From: Wurfbainia villosa
Lineage: Eukaryota; Streptophyta; Magnoliopsida; Zingiberales; Zingiberaceae
NCBI GenBank assembly: GCA_025175895.1
Contig: CM046000.1
Coordinates: forward strand, 67,732,720 to 67,796,719
Direction of reading: 5' to 3'
DNA: 64,000 nt
The notes beneath the pieces are model-generated. The model made no database searches. It was given only the letters and a program-made list of their open reading frames with translations, and had not been told where the DNA came from. How positions within the stretch are numbered: the first letter of the stretch is position 1; every line of letters begins with the position of its first letter. Both the position numbers and the translations under genes were made by a program. Below, one piece after another: positions 21,202 through 32,149 of the stretch.

Positions 21202-23300
21202 GTTTTCATGTATTTGATTGGATCTTAAACTCATTTACTGAATGTCCACGATACGATTCACAACATGAGAGAATTTGTGATTGGATCACAACTAGTGAGT
21301 ATCTCTACATGTGTAATTATGATGTATCGGAATTATCCCTAGTCGATGAATTGATGGATTTGGACACCATCAATTCTGTCGAGACTAGCACGAGGTATAC
21401 TCCTTGGTGTATCCAAGCAGTTGATTCTCACTGGCTGGAGACATTGTGATGTCCGGAGTTGATCGTGGATGCTAGTTATGGTAACTAGTTCATTGGAGTG
21501 ACTAGCCGTAAGACTTCATATGGTTCTCTGCATATATAGATATGTCAATGAAGTTCTTACTGTAGCTTAAGTGTGATGTTCCTTTGACTTGCGGTATTCA
21601 AGTCATCTTGATCATAAAGACTTATGCTTTGACATCTTAAGCAAGCATCTCTGAGGAGATGTGGACTCGGGATGATTGGGTATAAGTCGAAGTGATCGAA
21701 GGTGTTTGAATAGCCTATAAAGGATTCACCACTCCTTACGAGGAGATGTATACCCATGGCCTCTCGTCGGATTGTTACTAAGGTACTCTTCGATACATGT
21801 GCAATAACTAGAATCCGTAGGATGAGGAAATGATACTTGGGTTGGGTGTGACGTAGTCAGCCTAGTGGGGACTGACACTATAGACCATGTCCTGAACCAA
21901 GTGGGTATAAGATGAGTGAAGGGAATGGGGCACGATTCATTCGAGCTGCTGAAGGGTTTCAGAAATAGTTCTGGATCAACCGTTGTTCTTTTCGGTTAAT
22001 TGGGGATCATGATGTACTACTAGGTGCCACTCATGATCGTTCTATAATTAATGGTTAATTATAGATGGCCAACATAAATCGAGAACCTATTTGGTCACAC
22101 GCACAACGAGCGTAATCCGAAGGATTTAAAACAAGCTTGAGAATGAGATTCTCAGACCGAGAGAAACTAAGTTTGGTTGGATCAAACAAGAAGCGAGCAT
22201 GAAATCATTTCAGTTGCAATGGAAGCGTGGATGAGCCGTGTCTTATGAAGACATAATGGATGAACCGAAATGGTTTGGTTCTAATCCAATGGAGGAGAAT
22301 AAACCAAAGGGTTTCGTTTATTTTAAACGAATGAACCAAAAGTTGGTTCGGTTCATTTTAACTTAAAATAAACCATCATGGTTTGGTTTATTTTAACTTA
22401 TATTAATGGAGCGGGTTAACGGGCCTTATGGTTATGATCCAATAACCATTAAGATAATTAGTTCTCTATAAAAGAGGGCTTAAGGGTTTGTTAAGCCCTA
22501 ATCCAAAAACCCTAGCCTTAAGTTGCCGCCCATCTCCTCTCCTTGGATATTGCAGTGCCAACCCTAGGTTGCCGCCCATCTTCTCCAACCGGCCACCAGC
22601 TGCTGCCGTCTTCTCCCATTGCCGGCGTCGAGCTGCTGCCGGAAGAGTTCCGGTGATCCTCCTTGGCTCCGGCGACAAGGTGAGCAAGACGCTTTCCTTA
22701 TTTGGCCGGCGCAAGGTCTCCACCAAAGTTGTCCAGTTTTCTGGACACCTTGTTTCCCTTTCATCGAAGCATCGTTTCGACGACGTTTAGAGCTCCGACA
22801 GCGGTAGCCTTGTCGGGGATTTGATCTCCGGTAATCCTCTGAGGTGGAGGACGAAGGATTCGTCAAACGGTTGACGAATACCTCTCCGGAGAAGCGAGTC
22901 TTGAGGACTTGTTTTTGGATCCGAATTTGGATTCGGATTGTGATCATCTCTCGATCACATCGCCTTCAACACTAGGCTAGTAACCCGTACAAAGACGAGG
23001 CTCGTGACTTAGCGAAGTTATCCCGAGGATACTCGACGTGGATACGGATAGAGACGATTTTAGTGAGGATCATTCCGGTTGATGTCGTTCCCGCTACACG
23101 TGATACGAAAGGTATACGTAGTTAAATTTCCTTTTATTGCAAATTTAAATTTACGATTATGTCTACACATATTGTACTATGCATGCATGTGATGTGTGTG
23201 TTGTAATAAATGTAGATTTATTATTTTTATCTCTTCCCCTGTGCACATGTTTACGAAACATGTTCGAACACACACTCGCCGCGGTGCCGGAAACCCAACA
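21202..23300 (+). mobile_element. Second family A LTR, right piece
   Basis: Resumes with the duplicated GTTTT and continues as in 5503-7633, ending AACCCAACA at 23300. TATA box at 22467-22474. A deletion near 21780 (about 39 bases) distinguishes it from the first LTR. Confidence 0.92.
22467..22474 (+). promoter_or_regulatory. LTR TATA box (second family A LTR)
   Basis: TATAAAAG in the same context as 6801-6808. Confidence 0.65.
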
Positions 23301-24019
23301 GTGGTATCAGAGCCCAGGTTGTGTTTCGACATAATCATAAAATGGTTTTGTGATAGTCATAATGTTATTTCTGGAAATTTTCTAATTTTGGAAATTTAGA
23401 AGTATTTATGGAAATTTTTTAATTTTGAAAAGTCTAGAAGTATTTATGGAAATCTTCCACTTTTGTAAAGTTGAAAGTATTTATGGAAATTGATATTTTC
23501 CATAAATAAAATATTTGATTAGATTCTGGAAATTTGTTTCCTAATTTAATCATGATTTGATTTGGGAAATCAAATTTTAAAATATTTTATTTCTATAAGT
23601 AGTTTTGATGATTTAGGAAATTGGTTTCCTAAATTGATTTTCCTTAATCAACTATTTCTATAAATAAAATATGTGATTAGATTTGGAAATTTGTTTCCTA
23701 ATTTAATCATGATTTGATTTGAAGGATCAAATCTTAAACATATTTTATTTCCATAAATAGTTATGACATATAAGGAAATTATATATATGACATAATTGTA
23801 TGCCATGTAATTGCATTAGATGCGTATCATTATGTCATGCGTGTCGTGACATGTAGATGTATGTCATGTTTGTCATGCCATGTAGATAATAGTTATTTGC
23901 ATGCAAAGAGGATGAGACATAAAAACCCTTACTCAATATTAAAGCCTACACCTTCCATTAATATGGTTAGAACCAGAGTTCCGTTTCTTGTTTGGGTTGT
24001 TGGACTCTCTCCAAGCCCG
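23301..24019 (+). mobile_element. Second family A PBS and leader fragment
   Basis: PBS TGGTATCAGAGC at 23302-23313, then the family A leader as in 7647-8350, including the ATTTATGGAAA modules and the first hairpin motif (23998-24015). It breaks off after CCAAGCCCG at 24019, where a rearranged patch begins. Confidence 0.9.
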
Positions 24020-24632
24020 GCTCGTCCATTAATACGGAACTCTGCAACTACAAAAAAGGAATCCATACCTCATTTTACCCAGTGTAAGTCTATTTTACAA
24101 CTAGGAAAATAGAGATGAAGACACGACACGCAGGTCATATTATGAATTACAACATGCACATACAACACACAACCACAATCACATTGGGTCCTAGGCCATA
24201 ACTATGCACCATGCATCATATCATTCATAATGATGTAATTTTTTAAACTTTATTATGAATACGCATACGAATTTTAAGCCACTTCACCGATAAGCTGCAA
24301 CGGCATGCCGGTTAGCAGGCGGGGTCAAGGGGCAACACCCTTGCGAGGGTCTCAGGGGGCAGCGCCCCCGAACAAATTTTTTTTTTAACTCCTTAAATGA
24401 GTTTCTGCCCTCGGTCCATCACTATAAACCCATGTTCTTCTTTTTTGGAGCGTCCCGTGTCCAACACGGTCGGGTCGTGCCAATTGGCATGACAATTTTG
24501 GAGTGATCAGAGCCCCACATGGGCAGGCTGTGTCTTTCCACACGACCGTGGGTTGCTCTTGCAGAGGCGCCCACAACTAGGCTGTGTTTTTCAACACGAC
24601 CGTGGGGTTGATCATGGCTGTGTGCGGTCCTG
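24020..24632. other. Rearranged patch with inverted matches and gypsy-LTR-like sequence
   Basis: 24063-24084 is the exact reverse complement of 27509-27530, and 24091-24119 of 27598-27626. The remainder is unclassified; 24320-24370 (alternating GGGG and CCCC blocks around GGGCAGCGCCCCC) and the repeated CACGACCGTG words (24540-24602) resemble Ty3/gypsy LTR sequence I have seen in plants, but I cannot assign it. No gene is supported. Confidence 0.5.
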
Positions 24633-24637
24633 TTCAA

Positions 24638-26847
24638 TGTTGGGTTTTCGACACCACGGCGAGTGTGTATTCGTACATGTTTCGTAAACATGTGCACAGC
24701 GAAAGAAATAAAAATAATAAATCTACATTTATTACAGCACACACAACACACGCATGCATAGTACAACATGTGTAGACATAACCGTGAATTTAAATTTTGC
24801 AATAAAGGAAATTTAACTACGTATATCTTTCGTATCACGTGTAGCGGGAACAACATCAACCGGAACGATCCTCGCTAGAATCGTCTCTATCCGTATCCAC
24901 GCCGAGCATCCTTAGGATGACTTCGCTAAGCCATGAGCTTCGTCTTCGTACGGGTTACTAGCCTCGTGTTGAAGATGACGTGATCGAGAGATGATCACGA
25001 TCCGAATCCAAAGACGAGTCCTCAAAACTCGCTTCTCCGGAGAGGTATTCGTCAACCGTTTGACGAATCCTTCGTCCTCCACCTCAAAGGATTACCGGAG
25101 ATCGAATCCCCGGTAAGTTAGGCACTGTCGGAGCTCTAACCGTCGTCCAAATGACGCTCCAACGAGAGGAAAACAAGCTGTCCAGAAAACTTGACAGCTT
25201 TGGTGGAGGAGTAGGCACAAGCCAACCAAGGGAAACCAAGTGCTCACCTTATCACCAAACCCAAGGGAGATCATCGGAGTACCAACCGGCAGCAGCTCGA
25301 CGCCGGTGAGGGGGAAGGAAAGCTCCTTCTGAATGCCGGTTGGAGGAGAAGTGGGCGGCGGCAAGGAGTTGGCGCCGAGACCTTGAATGGGGTGGGCGAC
25401 AACTCTAGCTAGGGTTTTTGGATTAGGGCTTAACAATCCCTTAAGCCCTCTTTTATAGAGAACTAATTCTCTTAATGGTTATTGGATCATAACCATTAGG
25501 CCCGTTAACCTGCTCCATTAATATAAGTTAAAATAAACCAAACCATGATGGTTTATTTTAAGTTAAAACGAACCGAACCAACTTTTGGTTCATTCGTTTA
25601 AAATAAACCAAACCCTTTGGTTTATTCTCCTCCATTGGATTAGAACCAAACCATTTTTGTTCATCCATTATGTCTTCATAAGACACGGCCCATCCACACT
25701 TCCATTGCTACTGAAACGATTTCATGCTCGCTTCATGTTTGGTCCAACCAAACCTAGTTTCTCTCGGTCTGAGAATCCCATTCTCAAGCTCATTTTAAAT
25801 CCTTCGGATTACACTCGTTGTGCGTGTGACCAAATAGGTTCTTGGTTTATGTTGGCCGTCTATAATTAACCATTAATTATAGAACGATCATGAGTGGCAC
25901 CTAGTAGTACATCATGATCCCCAATTAACCGAAAAGATCAACGGTTGATCCAGAACTATTTCTGAAACCCTTCAGCAGCTCGAATGATTCGTGCCCCATT
26001 CCCTTCACTCATCTTATACCCACTTGGTTCAGGACATGGTCTATAGTGTCAGTCCCCACTAGGCTGACTACGTCACACCTAGCCCAAGTTTCATTTCCTC
26101 GTCCTATGGATTCTAGTTACTGCACATGTATCGAAGAGTACCTTACTCTAAACATGTAATGCTTTGGCCAAAGACTTTAGTAACAATCCGACGAGAGGCC
26201 ATGGGTATACATCTCCTTGCAAGGAGTGGTGAATCCTTTATAGGCTATTCAAACACCTTCGATCACTTCGACTTATACCCAATCATCCCGGGTCCACATC
26301 TCCTTAGAGATGCTTGCTTAAGATGTCAAAGCATAAGTCTCTATGATCAAGATGACTTGAATACCGCAAGTCAAAGGAACATCACACTTAAGCTACAGTA
26401 AGAACTTCATTGACATATCTATATATGCAGAGAACCATATGAAGTCTTACGGCTGGTCACTCTAATGAACTAGTTATCATAACTAGCATCCACGATTAAC
26501 TCCGGACATCACAATGTCTCTAGCCAGTGAGAATCAGCTGCTTGGATACACCAAGGAGTATACCTCGTGCTAGTCTCGACAGAATTGATGGTGTCTAAAT
26601 CCATCAATTCATCGACTAGGGATAATTCTGATACATCACAATTACACATGTAGAGATACTCACTAGTTGTGATCCAATCACAAATTCTCTCATGCTGTGA
26701 ATCGTATCGTGGATATTCAGTAAATGAGTTTAAGATCCAATCAAATACATAAAAACATGTATACTCAAATAGTGAATCTTCATTTATCATATAAATGGTT
26801 CATACATAAGGCGATTGCCTTAGGACATCTCTCATATATTACTAACA
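24638..26847 (-). mobile_element. Solo LTR of family A, TSD TTCAA
   Basis: 2210 bp reverse-complement copy of the family A LTR, from TGTTGGG (24638) to ACTAACA (26847). Perfect five-base duplications TTCAA flank it (24633-24637 and 26848-26852), so it is a solo LTR left by recombination between the two LTRs of a full element. The minus-strand TATA box is near 25448-25457. Confidence 0.94.
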
Positions 26848-26852
26848 TTCAA

Positions 26853-27526
26853 CCCTATTTTTACCCCTTTATCAACATTCCAAGTCTAAAATTCGTGTAT
26901 CCATAATTCATATGTTTTATATCTCATAGAAAACATGAAGATCTAAATTTATATCACATACAAATCATTATAACGAAATATATTTTTTGTAAGTGGCTCT
27001 TATACCACTTGTTAGTGCCTATAAGATCTGCATATCTCCACAATGACATGATATTGTCCACCTTGGGCCTAAGCCCTCATGGTTTTATTTTTGGCCTCTA
27101 CCCAAAAGGCCTCATACCAATGGAGATATCTTTTCATCTTATAAGCATATGATCTTTTCCATGTTTTACCAATGTGGGACTTTGATTGTATTTCCAATAC
27201 TCCAATAATCCCCCCCCCCTCAAACGAAGAACCATATTGAGCCTATCCGTCCTCAAAGGACATCCTCACCTTGGTTTTCGATCCTCAACTCAATAAAACT
27301 TCTTGTAAACTATCTAGTCCTCCTGACCCAGCTGGACTTCATGCCAGTTGTCCAACACTTCTGGCCCAACTGGACATCCTGCCAGTTGTTCGGTCCTCCC
27401 GACCCAACTGGACTTCCTGCCTAGTATCTGGTTCTCTTGATCCGGACATGGGAGCTCAACTTCCTTCATTCGAGGTTCATGGCTTGACATGGACCATGGC
27501 TCTGATACCACTGGGTAAAATGAGGT
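26853..27526 (-). mobile_element. TRIM-like small LTR element fragment
   Basis: On the minus strand the order is: PBS TGGTATCAGAGCC (27499-27510), interior of about 280 bp, polypurine tract (ten G, plus-strand C run 27210-27219), a 195-bp LTR-like unit 27010-27204 (TGGAGTATTGG... to CACTAACA) and then a PBS-like TGGTATAAGAGCC (26995-27007). Small size, no coding capacity and short terminal unit fit a TRIM/SMART-type non-autonomous element. The sequence right of 27511 does not match the 195-bp unit, so the 5' LTR is missing or replaced. The CCAATGTGGGAC box in the unit is common in such LTRs. Confidence 0.6.
27325..27425. repeat. Roughly 37-bp repeats in TRIM interior
   Basis: Three imperfect units built on CCCAACTGGACATCCTGCCAG with GTTGTCC or GTTGTTCGG joints. 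No protein is supported. Confidence 0.7.
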
Positions 27527-27626
27527 ATGGTTAGAACCAGAGTTCCGTTTCTTGTTTGGGTTGTTGGACTCTCTCCAAGCCCGTTTCCTAGTTGGTGTTC
27601 ATCTCTATTTTCCTAGTTGTAAAATA
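27527..27626. other. Junction duplicate of family A leader
   Basis: 27527-27583 repeats 23963-24019 base for base as far as I can read (57 bases including the hairpin motif at 27562-27579), in the same orientation and ending at the same CCG. It is followed by 27598-27626, which is inverted relative to 24091-24119, and then by gypsy integrase sequence. This looks like a repair or template-switch scar. Confidence 0.85.
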
Positions 27627-28310
27627 TCAACGTAAGTTCAATAGGAATTGGTAAAGGTGCATATAATCCATGAAGTAAAGATCTAGATTTTTCTTTCCTA
27701 CATGTGGTACATTTCTCACAAAACTTGACTACATCTCGTTTCATGTGAGGCCAAAAAAATGCTCAACCAAAATATATAGAGTTTTTCTTGCTCCAAAATG
27801 TCCATTAGTCCCCCACCATGAGCCTCTTGAACTAATAATTCTCTCAATAAACAATTAGGCACACATAATCTATTTTCCCTAAAAAGAAATATTTCATGCC
27901 TATAAAACTTCCCAAATGTAGCATGTTCAAAAAATTCAAATGCATTTCAAAGTCAGGATCATGAGAATATAAATCTTTAATGTATTTAAATCTTAACAAT
28001 CTAGCGCTCAAACTTGAGATCAAGGTATACATTTGGGACAAAGCATCTGCAACAATATTTTCCATACCTCATTTTTACTTGATCACATAAGGAAATGATT
28101 CAATGAACTCCACCCATTTTGCATGTCGTCTATTCAACTTACTTTAGCCCTTTAAATGCTTCAATGATTCATGATCAGTGTGAATGACAAACTCTTTATG
28201 CCATAATGTTGCCAAGTCTCTAAAGACGTCACCAAAGCATACATTTCTTTGTCATAAGTTGGATAGTCTAAAACTGCTATGTTTAGTTTCTCACTAAAAT
28301 AAAAAAGTGG
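27627..28310 (-). pseudogene. Gypsy RNase H and integrase zinc-finger remnant
   Basis: 28065-27844 encodes MENIVADALSQMYTL, the end of the RNase H/connection (family: GKENIVADALSR). Bases 27840-27640 read as the integrase HHCC region (FFWPHMKRDV, CEKCTTCRK) up to PIPIEL, where the sequence departs from the family. RNase H upstream (28310-28066) has stops. The catalytic integrase core is absent, so this copy could not integrate. Confidence 0.75.
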
Positions 28311-29412
28311 TCAACCTTCTTGTATTAGGATAGTTCCAATACCTATTTCTGAGGCATCATACTCAATTTCAAAAGTTTTAGTAAAGTTAGGTATGTAAGT
28401 AATGGCACAGAACTTAGCTTCTCCTTGTTCACTACCCCAATGAAACCCAACATTCTTTTTAACCACTTTAGATAAGGGTGCAGCTAGAGTACTAAAATTC
28501 TTAACTAATCTTCTATAGAAACTAGCCAACCCATGAAAGCTATGCACCTCAGTTATCATTTTTGGTGTTGGCCATTCACGAATAGCCCTCACCATTTCTT
28601 CATCAATTTCTATCCCCTTAGCACTAACAATAAACCCAAGAAACTCAATTTGATTCATGCAAAAAGAACATTTTTGAAGATTTGCATACAAGTTTTCATT
28701 TCGCAGAACAAGTAAAACATTTTGTAAATGATTAAGATGTTCATCTAAGTTTTTATTGTAAATCAATTTGTTATCAAAATATACTACAACAAATTTTCCA
28801 ATATAAGCATGCAAAACATGGTTCATTAATCTCTTGAAAGAACTAGGTTCATTAGTTAGACCAAATGGCATGACTAACCATTCATACAAACCATACCTAG
28901 TATTGAAAGTAGTTTTCCATTTATTGCCTTCACACACAAATTTGATGATAATAAGACTTCAAATCAATTTTAGAGAAAATGCATGAGCCATGTAATTCAT
29001 CTAGCATATCATCTAATCTTGGAATAGGATGATGATACTTTACCGTTATCTTGTTGATAGCTCTGCAATCCACGCACATTCTCTATGTTCCATCCTTCTT
29101 AGGCATAAGCAAAACAGGAACCGCGCAAGGACTCAAACTTTCTCTTACATACCCTTTTCTTATCAACTCCTCGACTTGCCATTGAAGTTCCTTTATTTCC
29201 TCGGGATTGCTCGTATAGGCTGGTCGATTAGAAATGGATGCTCTAGGGATGAAATCGATCTGATGCTCTATTCCCCTAAGTGGTGGCAATCCATCAAGAA
29301 TCTCATCAGGGAATACATCGTCAAATTTCTGCAAAAGAGAATCAACACTAGGAAGAGTAGAGTTAAAATGGTCAGTGTTGAAACAAGACTCCTTATACAA
29401 TAGTAAAATCAT
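28311..29412 (-). pseudogene. Gypsy reverse transcriptase (minus)
   Basis: Two open pieces. 29412-29083 covers the RT N-terminus (DDVFPDEILDGLPPLRGIEHQ, YVRESLSPCAVPVLLMPKKDGT). After an interrupted stretch, 28937-28311 continues with TRYGLYEWLVMPFGLTNEPSSF, VVVYFDNKLIYNK, LGFIVSAKGIEID, FHGLASFYRRLVKNFS and the start of RNase H (FEIEYDASEIGIGTILIQEG). The catalytic YFDD is YFDN here, so the second aspartate is lost. Stops around 28940-29080 remove part of the fingers/palm. Confidence 0.87.
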
Positions 29413-29707
29413 TGACTGTTGAGAATAAAAATCTCTCTTAATCTCTCTTTATTTTGCATAAAAGCTCTCTTTTTTCCTCTCTTTCTTTTGAACGTTTTCT
29501 TCTTTTTATTTTTCATTCTTTTCTCCACTCCTCTCATCTTTATTTAATCTTTTTTCACACTTTTTTTTCTTTTTCACTTGTTTTTCTTTTGTCATTCTCT
29601 TTTGTCTCATCATTCATTTTTTCTCAAAGACTTTTTTTTTCACTATCACTTTTTATTTTCAATTAATCTTCATATACTTGCCTCGAAGTTAATGGTACAA
29701 GAGTGGC
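29413..29707 (-). other. Decayed protease-RT linker, purine-rich on minus strand
   Basis: A TTTTC-rich stretch on the plus strand (29440-29660), lysine/glutamate-like low complexity on the minus strand. It corresponds to the acidic/basic linker between protease and RT in this gypsy group. No domain is recognisable; forward-strand ORFs here are F/S-rich artefacts. Confidence 0.5.
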
Positions 29708-30013
29708 TCATTTACCATGCATCATTAAAGAATACTTATTTTTGTACCCATCATGCATGACTCTCCTATCAAATTGCCACGCCCTACCTAAAAGTAAATG
29801 AATTGCATGCATTCGCACTACATCACAAAGCACCTCATCATGATACCTACAAATGGTAAATGACACTAACACTTGCTTATTGACCTTCACATCCCCACAC
29901 TCATTCAACCATTGTAATTTATATGGTCTAGGATGTTTAGTAGTAGGCAAGCTTAATTTCTCAACCAAAATAGTGGTAGCTACATTAGTGCAACTACCCC
30001 CATCTATAACCAT
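29708..30013 (-). pseudogene. Gypsy aspartic protease (minus)
   Basis: 101 codons: MVIDGGSCTNVATTILVEKL, HPRPYKLQWLNECGDVKVNKQ, DEVLCDVVRMHAIHLLLGRAWQFDRRVMHDGYKNKY. In this group the catalytic motif is D-G-G-S rather than DTG/DSG, as here. The LLLGRxWQFDR block is the usual protease C-terminal part. The Met is internal; the polyprotein ran through from Gag. Confidence 0.85.
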
Positions 30014-30364
30014 ACTACATACCTTGTCTTTAATGGGGCAACGAGTATGAAAGAGGTTGTTTCATTGTTCTTCATCTTCTTCCTTCGCTTGCACATTTAT
30101 AGCATGACTAGTGATAGAGGCTTCACCTTCAATTGGATAGTTCTCTTCATCTTCATCTTTACCCTTGTCAATGTAATGTTGCTAAGTCCCTTGTGTAGGA
30201 GGATGTCCACCAATTTGACTCCTTTGAAATCTTGCAATTGCAGCATCTCGTCTTTCCAATTTGTCTAAGATTTCATTAAATTTGATCTCCATACGCTCTA
30301 AGTGTTGTTTCAAAGTACGTTGCTCAAATGATTCACCCAACCTAGTTTCTTCACCATTGGTCAC
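30014..30364 (-). pseudogene. Internally deleted Gag of CRM-like element
   Basis: Starts MTNGEETRLGESFEQRTLKQ and includes ERMEIKFNEILDKLERRD, the coiled N-terminus of this Gag type. After THPPTQGT-like wording and a stop, the frame is within about 40 residues of the pre-protease HTRCPIKDKVCSM block. The usual capsid region and CCHC knuckle (roughly 300 residues) are therefore deleted. Confidence 0.72.
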
Positions 30365-30730
30365 CTTTAAAGAAATATATTGTCACTCAATCACTCAACT
30401 CACTACAGTTAGCTCTTTAATGAACTTAGAATTTAGGCAAATTATTGTAAGTGTTCGTTGACTAATAGAAATTTTTCAAGGGGGAGTAAGGAATGGGAGA
30501 AAAGGTTGGAATGGAAAGGGAAAAAATGCACTTAGTAGAATGATAAATTTGAAATTATTGCAGAAAAGAAAATATTAGAATTGAATATGAGCATATGTCA
30601 GAATTGAATCTTGGTAGAACATAAAGAAATGCAGAATTGAAATATAAAGAAACTCAAATAAGTGCTAAAATAAATTCTTCCAGAATTTAATCTAGGCAAG
30701 TGGTGCCAAAATTTAATCTTGGAAAAACTT
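30365..30730 (-). repeat. Gypsy leader repeats, left part
   Basis: Imperfect repeats around AGAATTTAATCTTGG and AACATAAAGAAAATG, unit roughly 110 bases, continuing at 34013-34560 on the other side of the RTE insertion. Non-coding leader between PBS and gag. Confidence 0.7.
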
Positions 30731-31129
30731 GAAATACTGACAACAACAACAACAAAGCCTTATCCCACTAGGTGGGGTCGGCTATATGGATCCTTCTACG
30801 CCATTGAACTCTGTCCCCTACTATATCATCATCAATATTTAAATAAATTTTATCTTTTTTTATTGTTGCTAACCAAGTCTTTTTTGGTCTTCCTCTTCCT
30901 CATTTGATGTGTATATTTGGCATCGTTTCACATCACCTAACTGGAGCATTTATTGGCCATCTAAGTACATATCAGTACCACCTTAAACGTGTCTTTCGAT
31001 GCTTTCCTTCAATAGATACAATAACAACTTTTTCTCTAATGCTCTAATTTCTTATCTTGTCCATCCTCGTATGTTCGCACATCCACCTTAACTCCTCATC
31101 TCTTCAACTCTCATCCTTTGCTCATGTGT

Positions 31130-32149
31130 TCAAGTCGTAGCCCAACATTCAGCTCCATATAACATAGCAAGTCTAATTGCCATTTTATAGAACTTCCCTT
31201 TAAGTTTTAGAGGCACTTTACGATCACATAAAACACCCGACGCTTTCCTCCATTTCAACCATCCTGCTTGTATTCTATGTAATACATCTCTCTCAATCCC
31301 CCCATCATCTTGCAAAAATGATCCCAAATATTTAAAGCTCTCAGTTCCAGATAACTCATCATCTCCTATCTTAACACTTTCCTCATTACGTCTAATATTG
31401 CTAAATTTAAATTCCATATATTCTATCTTTACTCTACTAAGCTTAAAACCTTTCACTTCTAGTGTTTCCCGCCAAGATTCTAGTTTAGCATTTACTCCTT
31501 CACGTGTCTCATCTACCAAAACAATATCATCTACAAACAACATACACCACGGTACTGTGTCTTGAATGTATCCAGTGAATTCGTCCATAATTAGTGTAAA
31601 AAGAGAGGGACTTAAAGTTGATCCTTGATGTAACCCTATCTTTATTGGAAATGCTTCAGTTAATCCACCTTAAGTCTTCACTCTTGTCGTTATTTCCTCA
31701 TACATATCCTTAATTAGTTCAATATATGTTACACTAACACCTCTTTTTTCTAAAATTCTCCATATTATTTCTCTTGGGACTCTATCATAAGCTTTTTCTA
31801 AATCAATGAATACCATGTGTAGATCCTACTTTTGCTCTCTATACATTTCAATTAGTTTTCTAAGAAGATGTATATCTTCTATTGTCGACCTTCCTGTCAT
31901 GAATCCAAATTGATTTTCGAGAACTGTGGTCTCTTTGCTTACTCTTTTTTCTATTACTCTTTCCCACAGTTTCATGGTATGACTCATTAGTTTAATACCC
32001 CTATAGTTTTCACAAGTTTGTATGTCTCCCTTATTCTTATATAAGGGAATTAGGGTACTTACCCTCCATTGATCAGGCATCCTTTTTGTCTTCAATATCA
32101 TGTTAAATAATTTTGTAAGCTCTTCAATACCTTGTTTCCCTAGACACTT
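31130..32149 (-). pseudogene. RTE reverse transcriptase and C-terminus
   Basis: 32101-31826: MPDQWRVSTLIPLYKNKGDIQ, ENYRGIKLMSHTMKLWERVIEKR, QFGFMTGRSTIEDI. After stops near 31830 and 31670, 31588-31130: MLFVDDIVLVDETREGVNAKLE with the catalytic FVDD, then FKYLGSFLQDDGGIERDVLHRI and the MAIRLAMLYGAECWATT tail. Motifs are those of the RTE (BovB-related) clade found in plants. Confidence 0.88.

Larger units (their letters stand above)
5412..24019 (+). mobile_element. Composite copia family A element (LTR-int-LTR-int)
   Basis: Forward copia element: 5' LTR 5412-7633, PBS, long leader, gag-pol remnant, polypurine tract, second LTR (12611-12706 plus 21202-23300, split by Sirevirus B). A second PBS and about 700 bp of family A leader then follow at 23302-24019 before the sequence breaks off. 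A simple insertion would end at the second LTR, so this looks like a recombined or tandem product. Gag, protease, integrase and RT wording match the Angela/Tork-like copia group, whose LTRs are also long; the group name is from family knowledge. Confidence 0.88.

Noticed and set aside
27010..27204. Cassandra-type LTR carrying 5S rRNA
   Set aside because: I looked for the 5S internal promoter boxes and did not see them; the unit is a plain short LTR.
29454..29760. S/F-rich forward frames
   Set aside because: Reverse shadow of the purine-rich protease-RT linker of the minus-strand gypsy element.
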